Assembly (NCBI GenBank): GCA_947381965.1
Contig: CANCXX010000037.1
Span: 1 to 46,398 of the forward strand
Length of the DNA: 46,398 nt
Direction: 5' to 3'
DNA from: an uncultured bacterium
GTDB taxonomy: Bacteria; Bacillota; Clostridia; Lachnospirales; Lachnospiraceae
Each line of letters opens with the position of its first letter. Within the stretch, counting starts at the first letter, position 1. This document shows, one piece after another, positions 1 to 9,345 of this stretch. Below the pieces are notes generated by a model. That model ran no database searches. It saw only the letters and a program-made list of their open reading frames with translations, and was not told the DNA's origin. A program made the translations under genes and the position numbers.

Positions 1-40
1 AAGCCATTACTAGCTTTGCAGGATGTTTTGAGATGATTAA

Positions 41-154
41 GTGTTAAACTCCCGACCAGCTGCGACAGGGCTTATCGGCGGCATCGGTTTTATTTTTACA
101 GCAGCATTTCTTCTTTATCAGCTCTACAAAGAAGAACAGATGAAAAAAAACTGA
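41..154 (+). pseudogene. possible remnant of a membrane-protein C-terminus
   Basis: A short reading frame opens with GTG directly after an in-frame TAA at 38-40 and ends with TGA at 152-154. It encodes about 37 residues. From position 71 it reads as a glycine- and phenylalanine-rich hydrophobic stretch followed by a charged KEEQ-type tail, which resembles the last transmembrane helix and cytoplasmic end of a membrane protein. There is no ribosome binding site in front of the GTG, so it could be a decayed gene end, the end of a frameshifted gene lying mostly outside the window, or chance. Product not recognised. Confidence 0.2.
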
Positions 155-180
155 TTTGCGTGAAAATTTTCCCAAAACTA

Positions 181-209
181 TTGCAATTCTGGTGCTGGAG
201 TGCTACAAT
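181..209 (+). promoter_or_regulatory. sigma-A-type promoter for the rimP-infB operon
   Basis: TTGCAA at 181-186 and TACAAT at 204-209 are separated by 17 bases. This is a good match to the vegetative promoter, and transcription would start near 216. It is the only clear promoter ahead of rimP, and the following genes are closely spaced, so it probably drives the whole rimP to ribF block. Confidence 0.6.
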
Positions 210-238
210 ACAGTAGAATTAAAAATGATTACTAGATT

Positions 239-267
239 AGAGTGGACTTGGCGGTCCACTCTTTTTT
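239..267 (+). terminator. leader hairpin / attenuator upstream of rimP
   Basis: A perfect 9-bp stem (AGAGTGGAC at 239-247, GTCCACTCT at 254-262) with a 6-base loop is followed by a T run ending at 267. This is a textbook intrinsic terminator. It lies about 25 bases after the predicted start of transcription and 26 bases before the rimP start codon. It therefore either stops transcription from an upstream gene or, more interestingly, attenuates the rimP-nusA-infB operon within its own leader. Confidence 0.7.
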
Positions 268-292
268 AAGCAAAAGTATAAGAGGTGAATAA

Positions 293-769
293 ATGTCAAA
301 AAAGGAAAAATATGAATCCAGGACAGAGGAGATGCTTGCGCCCATTGCTGCCGAGAATCAGGTGGAGATTTATGATGTGGAATATGTAAAAGAAGGCAGC
401 GACTGGTATCTTAGGTGCTATATTGACAAGGAAGAGGGCGTTACGATTGATGACTGTGAGAAAGTGAGCAGAGCGCTTTCCGATGAACTGGACAAGGGGG
501 ATTTTATAGAGGATGCCTATATTCTGGAGGTTAGTTCGCCGGGACTTGGCAGACAGCTTAAGAAAGATAAACATCTGGAAAAGAGCCTTCTTGAGGAAGT
601 GGACATTAAAACATATAAACCGGTAAACGGAAAAAAAGAATTTACGGGAGTTTTGAAAGCGTTTGATGAAAATACGGTTACACTTGGAACCGGGGATGAA
701 AAAGAGACAGAGGACATTGTTTTTAACAGAAAAGAGATTGCAGCAATAAAGTTGACACTGGATTTTTAG
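293..769 (+). CDS. rimP: ribosome maturation factor RimP
   Basis: RimP is a cytoplasmic factor needed for maturation of the 30S ribosomal subunit. The 158-residue product has the usual family length and layout: an N-terminal alpha/beta domain containing the stretch ending VSRALS and the typical YxLEVSSPGLxRxL segment near residues 78-91, then a C-terminal Sm-like beta domain. The ATG follows an AGAGGTG ribosome binding site. It is first in the operon and is followed after 36 bases by nusA, the standard order in bacteria. A promoter and leader hairpin lie just upstream. Confidence 0.95.
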   Translation: MSKKEKYESRTEEMLAPIAAENQVEIYDVEYVKEGSDWYLRCYIDKEEGVTIDDCEKVSRALSDELDKGDFIEDAYILEVSSPGLGRQLKKDKHLEKSLLEEVDIKTYKPVNGKKEFTGVLKAFDENTVTLGTGDEKETEDIVFNRKEIAAIKLTLDF

Positions 770-805
770 TCCGGACAGATAACGGGCAGAAAGGGATAAG
801 GGAAA

Positions 806-2182
806 ATGAACAAGGAATTAATGGAAGCATTGGATATTTTGGAGAAGGAGAAAGAAATCAGTAAGGACACGCTTTTTGAAGCGATTGAAAACTCTCTGAT
901 TACAGCCTGCAAGAACCATTTTGGAAAATCTGACAATATAAAAGTGGAAATTGACAGAGATACCTGTGACTTTCTCTGCTATGCGGAAAAGGAAGTGGTG
1001 GAAGAGGTGGAGGACGCCTGCCTGGAGATATCACTTGAAGATGCAAAGGAGATTAAATCTAATGCAGCCCTTGGCGATATTATTCATGTGGAAATTAAAT
1101 CCAAAGAATTCGGACGTATTGCCACCCAGAATGCTAAAAATGTAATTTTGCAAAAAATAAGGGAAGAAGAGAGAAGCGTTATTTATAACCAGTATTTTGA
1201 AAAGGAAAAGGATATTGTAACAGGAATTGTACAGCGTTATATTGGCAGAAATATCAGTATCAATTTGGGAAAAGCGGATGGCATCCTTAATGAGAGCGAA
1301 CAGGTAAAAGGCGAAGTGTTTAAACCCACTGAGAGAATTAAGGTATATATTCTTGAGGTCAAGAATACACCTAAGGGACCGAGAATACTGGTCAGCCGGA
1401 CACATCCGGAACTGGTGAAACGTCTCTTTGAGGCGGAGGTTACGGAGATTAAGGATGGCACAGTGGAAATTATGAGTATCGCCAGGGAAGCAGGAAGCAG
1501 AACAAAGATGGCGGTAAGATCCAACAATATGAATGTGGATGCTGTGGGGGCCTGCGTAGGACTAAATGGCGCCAGGGTTAATTCCATTGTGGATGAACTG
1601 CGGGGGGAGAAAATAGATATTATCAACTGGGATGATAATCCCGGAAACCTGATTCAAAATGCCCTTTCTCCGGCTAAAATCGTTGCCGTGTTTGCGGACC
1701 CGGACGAAAAAACAGCAAAGGTAGTGGTGCCGGATTACCAGCTTTCTCTTGCAATTGGAAAAGAGGGACAAAATGCAAGGTTAGCGGCAAGACTGACTGG
1801 TTATAAAATTGATATTAAAAGTGAAACCCAGGCGAAAGACGCTCCCGGATTCCGGTATGAAGACTATATGGATGAGTATGAAGAATATGATGGATATGAA
1901 GAATATGAGGAAGAGTATAAAGAAGACTCTTCTGAGGAAAATATAGGCGGACAGGATGCAGACGGGGAGGAATTTTATACGGAAGCATTTGAAGGAGAGC
2001 CGGAAGAAGAGCTTCAGGAGATTTTGGAAGGAGAGACGCAGGGGGATACGGAAAATTTAGAGGATGAAGCATTTGATGCAGACGCAGAGGATGAATACCA
2101 GGAAGAAGAGGAAATGGAAGAAGAGGAAGAAGGCAGTCAGGCAATAGAAGAGGATGAGGATTCTTCCGGTTTTACGGAGTAA
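806..2182 (+). CDS. nusA: transcription termination/antitermination protein NusA with acidic tail
   Basis: NusA binds RNA polymerase and modulates pausing, termination and antitermination. Visible parts are the N-terminal polymerase-binding domain (about 1-125), an S1 domain (about 134-199), a first KH domain with GACVGLNGARV near 248-258, and a second KH domain with AIGKEGQNARLAARLTG near 316-332. Firmicute NusA normally ends close to the second KH domain. Here about 115 further residues (342-458) follow, rich in Glu, Asp and Tyr and mostly lacking hydrophobic residues, so probably disordered. The start follows an AAGGG-type site. rnpM begins 12 bases downstream, so translation is likely coupled. 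Confidence 0.96.
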   Translation: MNKELMEALDILEKEKEISKDTLFEAIENSLITACKNHFGKSDNIKVEIDRDTCDFLCYAEKEVVEEVEDACLEISLEDAKEIKSNAALGDIIHVEIKSKEFGRIATQNAKNVILQKIREEERSVIYNQYFEKEKDIVTGIVQRYIGRNISINLGKADGILNESEQVKGEVFKPTERIKVYILEVKNTPKGPRILVSRTHPELVKRLFEAEVTEIKDGTVEIMSIAREAGSRTKMAVRSNNMNVDAVGACVGLNGARVNSIVDELRGEKIDIINWDDNPGNLIQNALSPAKIVAVFADPDEKTAKVVVPDYQLSLAIGKEGQNARLAARLTGYKIDIKSETQAKDAPGFRYEDYMDEYEEYDGYEEYEEEYKEDSSEENIGGQDADGEEFYTEAFEGEPEEELQEILEGETQGDTENLEDEAFDADAEDEYQEEEEMEEEEEGSQAIEEDEDSSGFTE

Positions 2183-2194
2183 GGAGGCGTTTTA

Positions 2195-2464
2195 ATGGCA
2201 AAAAAAATTCCCATGCGGCAGTGTATCGGATGTGGGGAAATGAAAAGTAAAAAAGAAATGATGCGTGTTCTTAAGACACCGGAGGATGATATCATATTGG
2301 ATGTAACAGGGAAAAAAAATGGAAGAGGCGCTTACCTTTGCAGGAACATGGAGTGTCTGCAGAAAGCACGGAAAAATAAAGGTGTGGAACGGTCTTTTAA
2401 GGTAAGCATACCAAGTGAGATTTACGATAATCTGGAAAAGGAGTTTGATACTTTTCATGAATGA
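2195..2464 (+). CDS. rnpM: RNase P modulator RnpM (YlxR family)
   Basis: This small 89-residue YlxR-family protein sits in the usual place between nusA and ylxQ. The family signature is present: PMRQCIGCGEMKSKKEMMRV at the N-terminus, then a GRGAYLCRN segment near residues 48-56. In Bacillus subtilis the protein binds the RNA subunit of RNase P and modulates its activity. Earlier annotation called it a predicted nucleic-acid-binding protein. An AAGGAGG site precedes the ATG. The 3' end overlaps the start of ylxQ by eight bases. Confidence 0.9.
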   Translation: MAKKIPMRQCIGCGEMKSKKEMMRVLKTPEDDIILDVTGKKNGRGAYLCRNMECLQKARKNKGVERSFKVSIPSEIYDNLEKEFDTFHE

Positions 2465-2768
2465 TAGAATATTATCCCTTTTGGGCCTTGCCGCAAAGGG
2501 AAAAAATCTGGTGAGCGGCGAATTTTCCACAGAAAAGGCGGTTAAGGAAAGAAAGGCGGCACTGGTGATTGTCAGCAGTGAGGCTTCCGATAATACCAGA
2601 AAACTATTTACGGATAAGTGTATGTTTTACAACACACCGATTTACTTTTATGGAACAAAGGAAGCGCTTGGAAGGGCAGTCGGTAAAGAGATGAGGGCAT
2701 CTGTGGCAGTTACGGATAAGGGATTGGCAGAAAGTATAATAAAGCGTTTGGAAGAGTCACAGAATTAA
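2457..2768 (+). CDS. ylxQ: L7Ae-family ribosomal-like protein YlxQ
   Basis: This 103-residue protein belongs to the L7Ae/L30e family of K-turn RNA binding proteins. Typical features are the start MNDRILSLLGLAAKGKNLVSG and the central segment KAALVIVSSEASDNT. Its cellular role is not well defined, though the family binds kinked RNA. An ATG further upstream in frame (2415) exists, but the family begins at the MNDR segment, and the ATG at 2457 overlaps the end of rnpM by eight bases with an AAAAGGAG site 13 bases ahead. I therefore chose 2457. Confidence 0.88.
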   Translation: MNDRILSLLGLAAKGKNLVSGEFSTEKAVKERKAALVIVSSEASDNTRKLFTDKCMFYNTPIYFYGTKEALGRAVGKEMRASVAVTDKGLAESIIKRLEESQN

Positions 2769-2783
2769 GACGGAGGTAAGGGA

Positions 2784-5700
2784 ATGGCCAAAATTAAAGT
2801 GCATGAAATAGCAAAAGAAATGGAAAAGCAAAGCAAAGAAATTATTGCTTTTTTACAAAATAAAGGGATAGAAGTGAAAGCAGCCCAAAGTGTTCTTGAA
2901 GAAGAGGCAGCGAATATGGTCAGAAAAGCTTTTGGAAAAGATACGGATAAAGGGACGGAAGCCAAAGTCCAGGCAAAACAGGCGTCAGGGTTGGATGAAA
3001 AAAGGACGGCAAAACCGGAAGAAAAACAAGAGGCCCGGTCAGTAAACAAAACGGAAACTGATCAGGAAGCAAAAACAGAGAAAAAGCAGGAAACAAAGGA
3101 ATCCGGGCAGGGAGAACAGCCGAAAAAAAGAAAGAAAATTATTTTTGTGAGCAATCCCCATAACAGCAATATTCCAACACAGCGGTCTTTGGGAGAACGT
3201 AAGCAGGGACAGGGAACACAAAAGGCCCAGAGTCAGGGAGGCTCCAGAAACCAGGGACAGGGCACATCCAGAAGCCAGGGGCAGGGAACACAAAAGGCCC
3301 AGAATCAGGGAACCCCTAAGGCTCAGGGACAGGGAAAACAGGGAAACAGACAATCTCAGGGAAAACAATCCCCCAGACCTGCCCAGGGAAATCAAAGAAA
3401 GGAAGTTCCCCACAAAATTATCCGTCCCCTTACAGCTCCTTCTGTGCCTGAAAGTATGCAGGTTGATTTTAAGCAGAATGCACGAAAGCTGGAAAATGAG
3501 AGAATAGCAGCCAAAAATGCAAAGGCGGCTCAGGAGGCGCAAGCGGCAAGAGAGGCTCAGGCTGTTAAAGAGGCCCAGGAAGCATTGGCGGCCAAAGCAG
3601 AAAAAGAGGCCAGAGAAGCGAAGGAGGCTAAGGAAGCCCAGGAAAGAGCAAAACTTCAGGCCCAAAGTATTACGGAAAAGCCGGAAAGAGCAGAAAAGCA
3701 AACGTCTGCTGCAAGGGAAAACAAAGGATCCAGACAGTCGCAGGGAAATGAAAGGCATCAAAGAGATGAAAGGCATCAGAGAGGTGAAAGAAATCAGGGA
3801 AGCACTGGCAGTAATCAGGGCGAAAGGAATGCGAGAGGCGACGGTAAAAGATTTGAGGGCGCTAATCGTTCCGGTGGTCAGGGCGGCAGGAATGATTTCA
3901 GGGGTAATGGCTCTGACAGGAATAATAACAGACCTGGTGGAAATAATAACCGAGGCGAGAGAAGCGCTCAGGGACAGGACAATCGATTTAAGCGCAATGA
4001 AAAGCCAGGTAAAAGTTTCGTTCCGGAAGCCCCGGTTAAAGATGAAAAGCGCAGGGATGACGAGAAGCGCAGAATTAGTCAGGAGAGGGATAAGAAATCA
4101 AGGAAAGACTTTATCTATGAAGAAGACGAGGCAGCAGTAAAGAACAAAAATAAAGCAGGCAGATTTATTAAACCGGAAAAGAAAACGGCAGAAGTGGTGG
4201 AAGAGCAGATTAAGGTTATCACCATTCCAGAATCTCTTACCATCAAAGAACTGGCTGACAAGATGAAGCTGCAGCCCTCCGTAATTATTAAAAAGCTGTT
4301 CATGCAGGGACAGATTGTTACGGTGAACTCGGATATTTCTTTTGAAGATGCAGAAAATATAGCAATTGAATATGAAATTATCTGTGAAAAAGAAGAAAAA
4401 GTTGATGTGATTGAAGAATTGCTTAAGGAAGAAGAGGAAGCAGAAGAAAAAATGGAAAGCAGACCGCCGGTCATCTGCGTTATGGGGCATGTGGACCATG
4501 GGAAAACTTCGCTTCTTGACGCTATCCGTAAAACAAATGTGACAGATAAGGAAGCGGGAGGAATTACCCAGCATATAGGCGCATATACTGTAAATATTAA
4601 TGGACAGTCTATCACGTTCCTTGATACACCAGGACATGAGGCGTTTACGGCAATGCGTATGCGGGGGGCAAATTCCACGGATATTGCAATTCTGGTAATA
4701 GCGGCGGATGACGGTGTAATGCCCCAGACAGTGGAAGCAATTAATCATGCCAAGGCAGCGGGAATTGAAATTATTGTTGCTGTAAATAAGATAGATAAGC
4801 CTGGAGCTAACATTGACAGAGTCAAACAGGAAATGACAGAATACGAACTGATTCCTGTAGACTGGGGCGGAACCACAGAGTTTGTTCCTGTTTCTGCAAA
4901 ATCGGGGGAGGGAATTGAAACCCTTCTTGAAACGATTCTGCTTACCGCTGAAATTATGGAATTAAAGGCAAATCCCAACAGACAGGCCAGGGGACTTGTA
5001 ATTGAGGCTGAACTTGATAAAGGCCGGGGGCCGGTTGCCACAGTATTGGTGCAGAAAGGTACCCTTCACGTGGGGGATTTTATCTCTGCAGGCGCAAGTC
5101 ATGGTAAGGTAAGAGCAATGATAGACGACAAGGGAAGAAGGGTAAAAGAAGCAATTCCTTCTACTCCGGTTGAAATTTTGGGCCTTTCCGATGTGCCAAG
5201 TGCAGGGGAAGTGTTCATCGCCCATGAAAATGATAAAACGGCAAAATCTTATGCAGAGACTTATCTGGCCCAAAACAAGGAAAAAATGCTGGAAGAAACC
5301 AAGGCCAAAATGTCGTTGGATGATCTCTTTACACGGATTCAGGAAGGCAATTTGAAAGAGCTTAACATTATTGTAAAAGCAGATGTACAGGGTAGTGTGG
5401 AAGCGGTAAAACAAAGTCTGATGAAGCTTTCCAACGAAGAAGTGGTTGTAAAATGTATTCATGGCGGCGTAGGCGCTATTAATGAATCCGATGTTTCCTT
5501 AGCTTCAGCGTCATCAGCAATTATTATCGGGTTTAATGTCCGTCCAGACGCTACGGCCAAAGCAATTGCTGAAAGGGAAGGCGTGGATATCAGGCTTTAC
5601 AGAGTCATTTATCAGGCCATTGAAGATATAGAGGCGGCAATGAAGGGAATGCTGGATCCGATATTTGAAGAAAAAGTAATCGGCCATGCGGAAGTAAGAC

Positions 5701-5960
5701 AGATATTTAAGGCATCTGCAGTAGGAAATATTGCCGGATCCTATATTCTTGACGGTACTTTCCAGAGAGACTGCAAGGTACGCATTACCAGAGAAGGCGA
5801 TCAGATTTACGAGGGCGCGTTAGCTTCCCTTAAGCGTTTCAAGGATGATGTAAAAGAGGTCAGGGCAGGATTTGAGTGTGGTCTTGTATTTGAAGGTTTT
5901 GACCAGATGCAGGAGCTTGACATTGTAGAAGCATATATTATGGTGGAGGTTCCAAGGTGA
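2784..5960 (+). CDS. infB: translation initiation factor IF-2 with long low-complexity linker
   Basis: IF-2 is the GTPase that brings initiator fMet-tRNA to the 30S subunit and promotes subunit joining. At 1058 residues it is longer than many Firmicute homologues. An IF2_N module lies at about 1-50 and a second near 479-530. The G domain starts near 560, with the P-loop GHVDHGKT at 568-575, DTPGHEAF and the NKID motif, and domains II to IV complete the C-terminus. Residues of about 51-475 form a charged, Gln/Gly-rich linker with degenerate GQGTQKAQ-like repeats and an Ala/Glu/Lys-rich helical stretch. A GGAGG site precedes the ATG. The stop overlaps the rbfA start. Confidence 0.97.
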   Translation: MAKIKVHEIAKEMEKQSKEIIAFLQNKGIEVKAAQSVLEEEAANMVRKAFGKDTDKGTEAKVQAKQASGLDEKRTAKPEEKQEARSVNKTETDQEAKTEKKQETKESGQGEQPKKRKKIIFVSNPHNSNIPTQRSLGERKQGQGTQKAQSQGGSRNQGQGTSRSQGQGTQKAQNQGTPKAQGQGKQGNRQSQGKQSPRPAQGNQRKEVPHKIIRPLTAPSVPESMQVDFKQNARKLENERIAAKNAKAAQEAQAAREAQAVKEAQEALAAKAEKEAREAKEAKEAQERAKLQAQSITEKPERAEKQTSAARENKGSRQSQGNERHQRDERHQRGERNQGSTGSNQGERNARGDGKRFEGANRSGGQGGRNDFRGNGSDRNNNRPGGNNNRGERSAQGQDNRFKRNEKPGKSFVPEAPVKDEKRRDDEKRRISQERDKKSRKDFIYEEDEAAVKNKNKAGRFIKPEKKTAEVVEEQIKVITIPESLTIKELADKMKLQPSVIIKKLFMQGQIVTVNSDISFEDAENIAIEYEIICEKEEKVDVIEELLKEEEEAEEKMESRPPVICVMGHVDHGKTSLLDAIRKTNVTDKEAGGITQHIGAYTVNINGQSITFLDTPGHEAFTAMRMRGANSTDIAILVIAADDGVMPQTVEAINHAKAAGIEIIVAVNKIDKPGANIDRVKQEMTEYELIPVDWGGTTEFVPVSAKSGEGIETLLETILLTAEIMELKANPNRQARGLVIEAELDKGRGPVATVLVQKGTLHVGDFISAGASHGKVRAMIDDKGRRVKEAIPSTPVEILGLSDVPSAGEVFIAHENDKTAKSYAETYLAQNKEKMLEETKAKMSLDDLFTRIQEGNLKELNIIVKADVQGSVEAVKQSLMKLSNEEVVVKCIHGGVGAINESDVSLASASSAIIIGFNVRPDATAKAIAEREGVDIRLYRVIYQAIEDIEAAMKGMLDPIFEEKVIGHAEVRQIFKASAVGNIAGSYILDGTFQRDCKVRITREGDQIYEGALASLKRFKDDVKEVRAGFECGLVFEGFDQMQELDIVEAYIMVEVPR

Positions 5961-6319
5961 GAAAAAACAGTATGAAAAATACCCGGATTAACGGGGAGGT
6001 GCAGAAAGTCCTGGCAGAAATTATACAGGGGGAGATTAAAGATCCAAGGGTCAGTTCTCTGACCTCTGTACTTTCTGTGGAGGTTGCGCCCGATTTAAAG
6101 ACCTGTAAGGCATGGGTAAGCGTATATGGCGATGAAAAGGCCCAGAAGGACACGCTGGAAGGTTTAAACAGTGCGGAAGGTTTTATACGGAAGGAACTGG
6201 CACGGCGGGTAAATTTACGCAACACTCCTGAGATACGCTTTATTGTGGATCAGTCTATTGCCTATGGAGTAAAAATGTCTAAATTGATAGATGAGGTTAA
6301 CCAAAATAAAGAGCAGTAG
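5957..6319 (+). CDS. rbfA: ribosome-binding factor A
   Basis: RbfA is a KH-like cold-shock protein that binds the 30S subunit and helps mature the 5' end of 16S rRNA. The 120-residue product shows family features: [15 protein letters not shown] near the start, [20 protein letters not shown], and an ending with the [11 protein letters not shown] segment. The start is a GTG overlapping the infB stop by four bases (GTGA), with a GGAGG site about 8 bases upstream. An ATG at 5972 is possible but has no ribosome binding site. Confidence 0.93.
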   Translation: MRKNSMKNTRINGEVQKVLAEIIQGEIKDPRVSSLTSVLSVEVAPDLKTCKAWVSVYGDEKAQKDTLEGLNSAEGFIRKELARRVNLRNTPEIRFIVDQSIAYGVKMSKLIDEVNQNKEQ

Positions 6320-6334
6320 AAATCGGAGAGAGCT

Positions 6335-7303
6335 ATGAATATTTATGAAGAAGTAAAGGATGCCGGCAGTATTGGAATTGGAGGCCATATCAGGCCGGAT
6401 GGTGACTGTATTGGAGCGGCTATGGGGCTTTACCTGTATTTGAAAAAGGTATGCCCCGCTGCCTGCATCCAGGTAATGCTTGAGAAGCCGGCAGATGTCT
6501 TTTCCTGTATCAGCGGAATAGATGACATTCATACGGATTTTGCTTCGGAGGTTGGAGCTTTTGATGTGTTTATTGCGCTGGATACGGTAAAAGAGAGAAT
6601 GGGCGGTGCAGAACAGTATTTTGATGAAGCGAAAAAGAGGATTAATATTGACCATCACATCAGTAATAAAGGATGTGGTGATGTAAACTACATAGTGACA
6701 GATGCAAGCTCTACCAGTGAATTGGTTTATGATGTGATTGGGGATAAAAGCTTACTGGATAAAGAAGCGGCAAAAGCCCTTTATATAGGAATGGTTCATG
6801 ACACAGGCGTGTTCCAGTATTCCAATACCTCCCCAAAAACCTTAAGAACTGCAGCGGAACTGATTGCCTATGGTTTTGATTTCTCCCGTCTGATAGAAGA
6901 AACTTTTTATGAGAAGACTTATGTCCAGAATCAGATATTGGGCAGGGCTCTTTTAGAGAGTATAATGTTCATGGATGGCAAATGTGTGGTAAGCATGGTA
7001 GACAAAAAGACCATGGGCTTTTACCGGGCGCAGCCCCATGATCTGGAAGGAATTGTGAATCAGCTCCGAAACACCAAAGGAGTGGAGTGTGCAATTTTTA
7101 TGTACCAGACGGATATCCTGCGGTATAAGGTAAGCCTGCGCTCAAATGGAATTGTGGATGTGGCGAAGGTTGCCATGTTCTTTGGCGGAGGCGGACATAA
7201 GCGGGCAGCAGGGGCGGATATGCAGGGAACTTTTCATGATATTGTAAATAATCTTTCAAATCAGATTGCGGCGCAGCTGCGGACGGCAGGAAAGAATGTG
7301 TAA
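6335..7303 (+). CDS. nrnA: bifunctional oligoribonuclease / pAp phosphatase NrnA (DHH family)
   Basis: NrnA degrades short RNA oligonucleotides and dephosphorylates 3'-phosphoadenosine 5'-phosphate. The 322-residue product shows the DHH-phosphoesterase layout: GHIRPDGDCIG near residues 17-27, a conserved ALDT segment, the catalytic NIDHHISN motif, and a C-terminal DHHA1 domain ending in GGGGHKRAAG. The Cys in DGDC replaces the Ser seen in many relatives, which should be tolerated. It starts 15 bases after rbfA with a GGAGAGAG site, in the typical rbfA-nrnA-truB order. Confidence 0.92.
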   Translation: MNIYEEVKDAGSIGIGGHIRPDGDCIGAAMGLYLYLKKVCPAACIQVMLEKPADVFSCISGIDDIHTDFASEVGAFDVFIALDTVKERMGGAEQYFDEAKKRINIDHHISNKGCGDVNYIVTDASSTSELVYDVIGDKSLLDKEAAKALYIGMVHDTGVFQYSNTSPKTLRTAAELIAYGFDFSRLIEETFYEKTYVQNQILGRALLESIMFMDGKCVVSMVDKKTMGFYRAQPHDLEGIVNQLRNTKGVECAIFMYQTDILRYKVSLRSNGIVDVAKVAMFFGGGGHKRAAGADMQGTFHDIVNNLSNQIAAQLRTAGKNV

Positions 7304-7372
7304 TATATTCAGATTAAAGGGAACATGCAGGCGTTTTTGGCAGCCTTTGAACTGTGTGGAGATGAAAAGGAT

Positions 7373-8293
7373 ATGTACCATGGAATAATTAATGTATATA
7401 AAGAGGCAGGATACACTTCTCATGATGTGGTGGCAAAGCTTCGTGGTATTTGTAAACAGAAAAAAATTGGACACACAGGAACCCTTGACCCGGATGCGGT
7501 GGGGGTTCTTCCTGTGTGTCTGGGAAACGGCACAAAACTCTGTGATATGCTGACGGATAGAAGCAAAGAATATATCGCTGTGCTTCAGCTGGGGCTGGTG
7601 ACAGATACCCAGGATATTTCAGGCAGAGTGCTGGAAGAGCGGAATGTGCAGGTGACAGCAGAGCAGGTGAAAGAAGCCGCATACTCCTTTCTGGGAGATA
7701 GGATGCAGATACCGCCTATGTATTCCGCCCTTAAAGTAAACGGCAGAAAGCTCTGTGAGCTTGCAAGAAAAGGGCAGGAAATAGAACGGGCGGCACGTCC
7801 CATATCAATCTATTCGATTGAGATATTAAAGGAAACTCATCCGGAATATACCATAAAGGTGGCGTGCTCCAAAGGAACATATATCAGAACACTGTGTCAT
7901 GACATTGGACAGCTTCTTGGCTGTGGCGGAGTGATGAAAAATCTTACAAGAACAAGAGTTGGGGAATTTAAGATAGAGAATACATGGACACTTTCTAAGC
8001 TGCAGCAGCTGGCAGATGATCAGGAACTGGAGGCAGCTCTGATTCCGGTGGAGAGAATGTTTGAAGGACTTCATTCACTTCATATAAATGAAAATGGGTA
8101 CAGCCGGCTGAAAAATGGGAACCAGCTGGAACAAGGAGACATATTGCCATGTTTGGGAAAAGGTATGGCGGATGATTTGAAAGATGGACAGCAGTTTCGG
8201 GCATACAGCCATAAAAATGTATTTTATGGAATTTACTGCTATGATGAAACACGGGAGCTGTTTCGTCCGGTGAAAATGTTTCTGCCAGGATAA
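7373..8293 (+). CDS. truB: tRNA pseudouridine(55) synthase TruB
   Basis: TruB makes pseudouridine 55 in the T-loop of tRNAs. The catalytic motif GHTGTLDPDAVGVLP is present, with the nucleophilic Asp at residue 39 in this numbering. Later motifs include YSALKVNGRKLCELAR and KGTYIRTLCHDIG, and a PUA-like region fills the C-terminal part. The frame stays open back to an ATG at 7325, but the family begins at the MYHGIINVYK segment. The ATG at 7373 has a GGAG 11 bases upstream, so I prefer it (306 residues). The 7325 start would add 16 unrelated residues. Confidence 0.92.
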   Translation: MYHGIINVYKEAGYTSHDVVAKLRGICKQKKIGHTGTLDPDAVGVLPVCLGNGTKLCDMLTDRSKEYIAVLQLGLVTDTQDISGRVLEERNVQVTAEQVKEAAYSFLGDRMQIPPMYSALKVNGRKLCELARKGQEIERAARPISIYSIEILKETHPEYTIKVACSKGTYIRTLCHDIGQLLGCGGVMKNLTRTRVGEFKIENTWTLSKLQQLADDQELEAALIPVERMFEGLHSLHINENGYSRLKNGNQLEQGDILPCLGKGMADDLKDGQQFRAYSHKNVFYGIYCYDETRELFRPVKMFLPG

Positions 8294-8310
8294 GAGGGCT
8301 TGCGGAAATT

Positions 8311-9228
8311 ATGAAAATTATTAATGAGACAGATTTTCAGATAGAGGGAAAAACAGCGGTTGCCATTGGAAAGTTTGATGGTCTTCACAGAGGGCATTTA
8401 CAGTTGCTTTCCCATATTATCAGGCAGAAGGAGAAAGGACTTTTGGCGGTGGCTTTTACCTTTCATCCTTCTGCCGCAGTTTTTTTTGGTCAGGTTAAAG
8501 GGAAAGAATTGACCACCCGACAGGAAAAAAGAAAATTATTTGAAAAACTGGGGATGGATATTCTGATAGAATTTCCCTTGAATAAAGAAACGGCAGCTAC
8601 ACTGCCAGAGGATTTTGTAAAAAAGTATCTGGCAGGCCAGATGCGTGCAAAATACATTGCGGCAGGGGCAGACTTGTCTTTTGGTTATAAAGGGATGGGC
8701 AACAGGGAGCTTTTGCAGCAGATGTCAGAAACCTATGAATATCAGGTACAGGTAGTCGATAAAGTGTATTACAGAGAACGTGAAATCAGTTCCACTTTTG
8801 TCAGGGAAAAGGTAGAGCAGGGGGACATGACCACAGCGGGAGAACTTCTTGGCAGGTATTACAGCTTTAACGGATATGTAGCTTTGGGAAACCGCCTTGG
8901 CAGGCGGCTGGGGATGCCTACGTTAAATTTATATCCGGAAGAAGAAAAACTGCTTCCACCAAGAGGCGTGTATTATTCCATTGTCCACGAGGGAGAGATG
9001 TCTTATCCGGGCATTACAAATATTGGATATAAGCCTACTGTAAATGAAACCGGAGCCGTCAGTGTAGAGACATATCTGTATGATTTTGAAAAGGATATGT
9101 ATGGGAAAGAAATTGTAACAGAATTGTTACAATTTAAAAGGCCAGAGCGTAAATTTGGAAATGTACAGGAGCTGAAAGCGCAGATGGAAAAGGACATTGC
9201 ACAAGGAAGAAAATTTCATTTTCACTAA
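8311..9228 (+). CDS. ribF: bifunctional riboflavin kinase / FAD synthetase
   Basis: RibF converts riboflavin to FMN and FMN to FAD. The N-terminal FAD synthetase part (about 1-180) has AIGKFDGLHRGHLQLL with the HxGH-type nucleotidyltransferase motif, and later the ISSTFVREKVEQGD segment. The C-terminal riboflavin kinase part (about 185-303) shows GRRLGMPTLNL and PPRGVYYS. The length of 305 residues is normal. It follows truB after 17 bases, as in most Firmicutes, and ends the operon. No clear terminator follows, and the next gene has its own promoter. Confidence 0.95.
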   Translation: MKIINETDFQIEGKTAVAIGKFDGLHRGHLQLLSHIIRQKEKGLLAVAFTFHPSAAVFFGQVKGKELTTRQEKRKLFEKLGMDILIEFPLNKETAATLPEDFVKKYLAGQMRAKYIAAGADLSFGYKGMGNRELLQQMSETYEYQVQVVDKVYYREREISSTFVREKVEQGDMTTAGELLGRYYSFNGYVALGNRLGRRLGMPTLNLYPEEEKLLPPRGVYYSIVHEGEMSYPGITNIGYKPTVNETGAVSVETYLYDFEKDMYGKEIVTELLQFKRPERKFGNVQELKAQMEKDIAQGRKFHFH

Positions 9229-9345
9229 CGGTTTTTAGCGGCATTATTGGACATAAATGCAGGCAGTACTGTTCCTGACGGGCTTTGAAAATATTGTGCG
9301 TTTATCCTGTTGGAAAATATTTCTGAAAAAAATTAAAATAGTTAT

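Noticed and set aside
3180-3400. A possible repeat array with GGGACAGGG-like units
   Set aside because: The units are degenerate, of irregular length and in frame within infB, so they are coding repeats and not a CRISPR array.
3039-3776. A 245-codon Leu/Ser-rich open frame on the minus strand inside infB
   Set aside because: It mirrors the low-complexity Gln/Lys/Glu linker of IF2 and has no ribosome binding site or recognisable domain.
3517-4140. A 207-codon Arg/Lys-rich plus-strand frame inside infB
   Set aside because: It is the shifted reading of the same repetitive linker, with the biased composition of a shadow frame.
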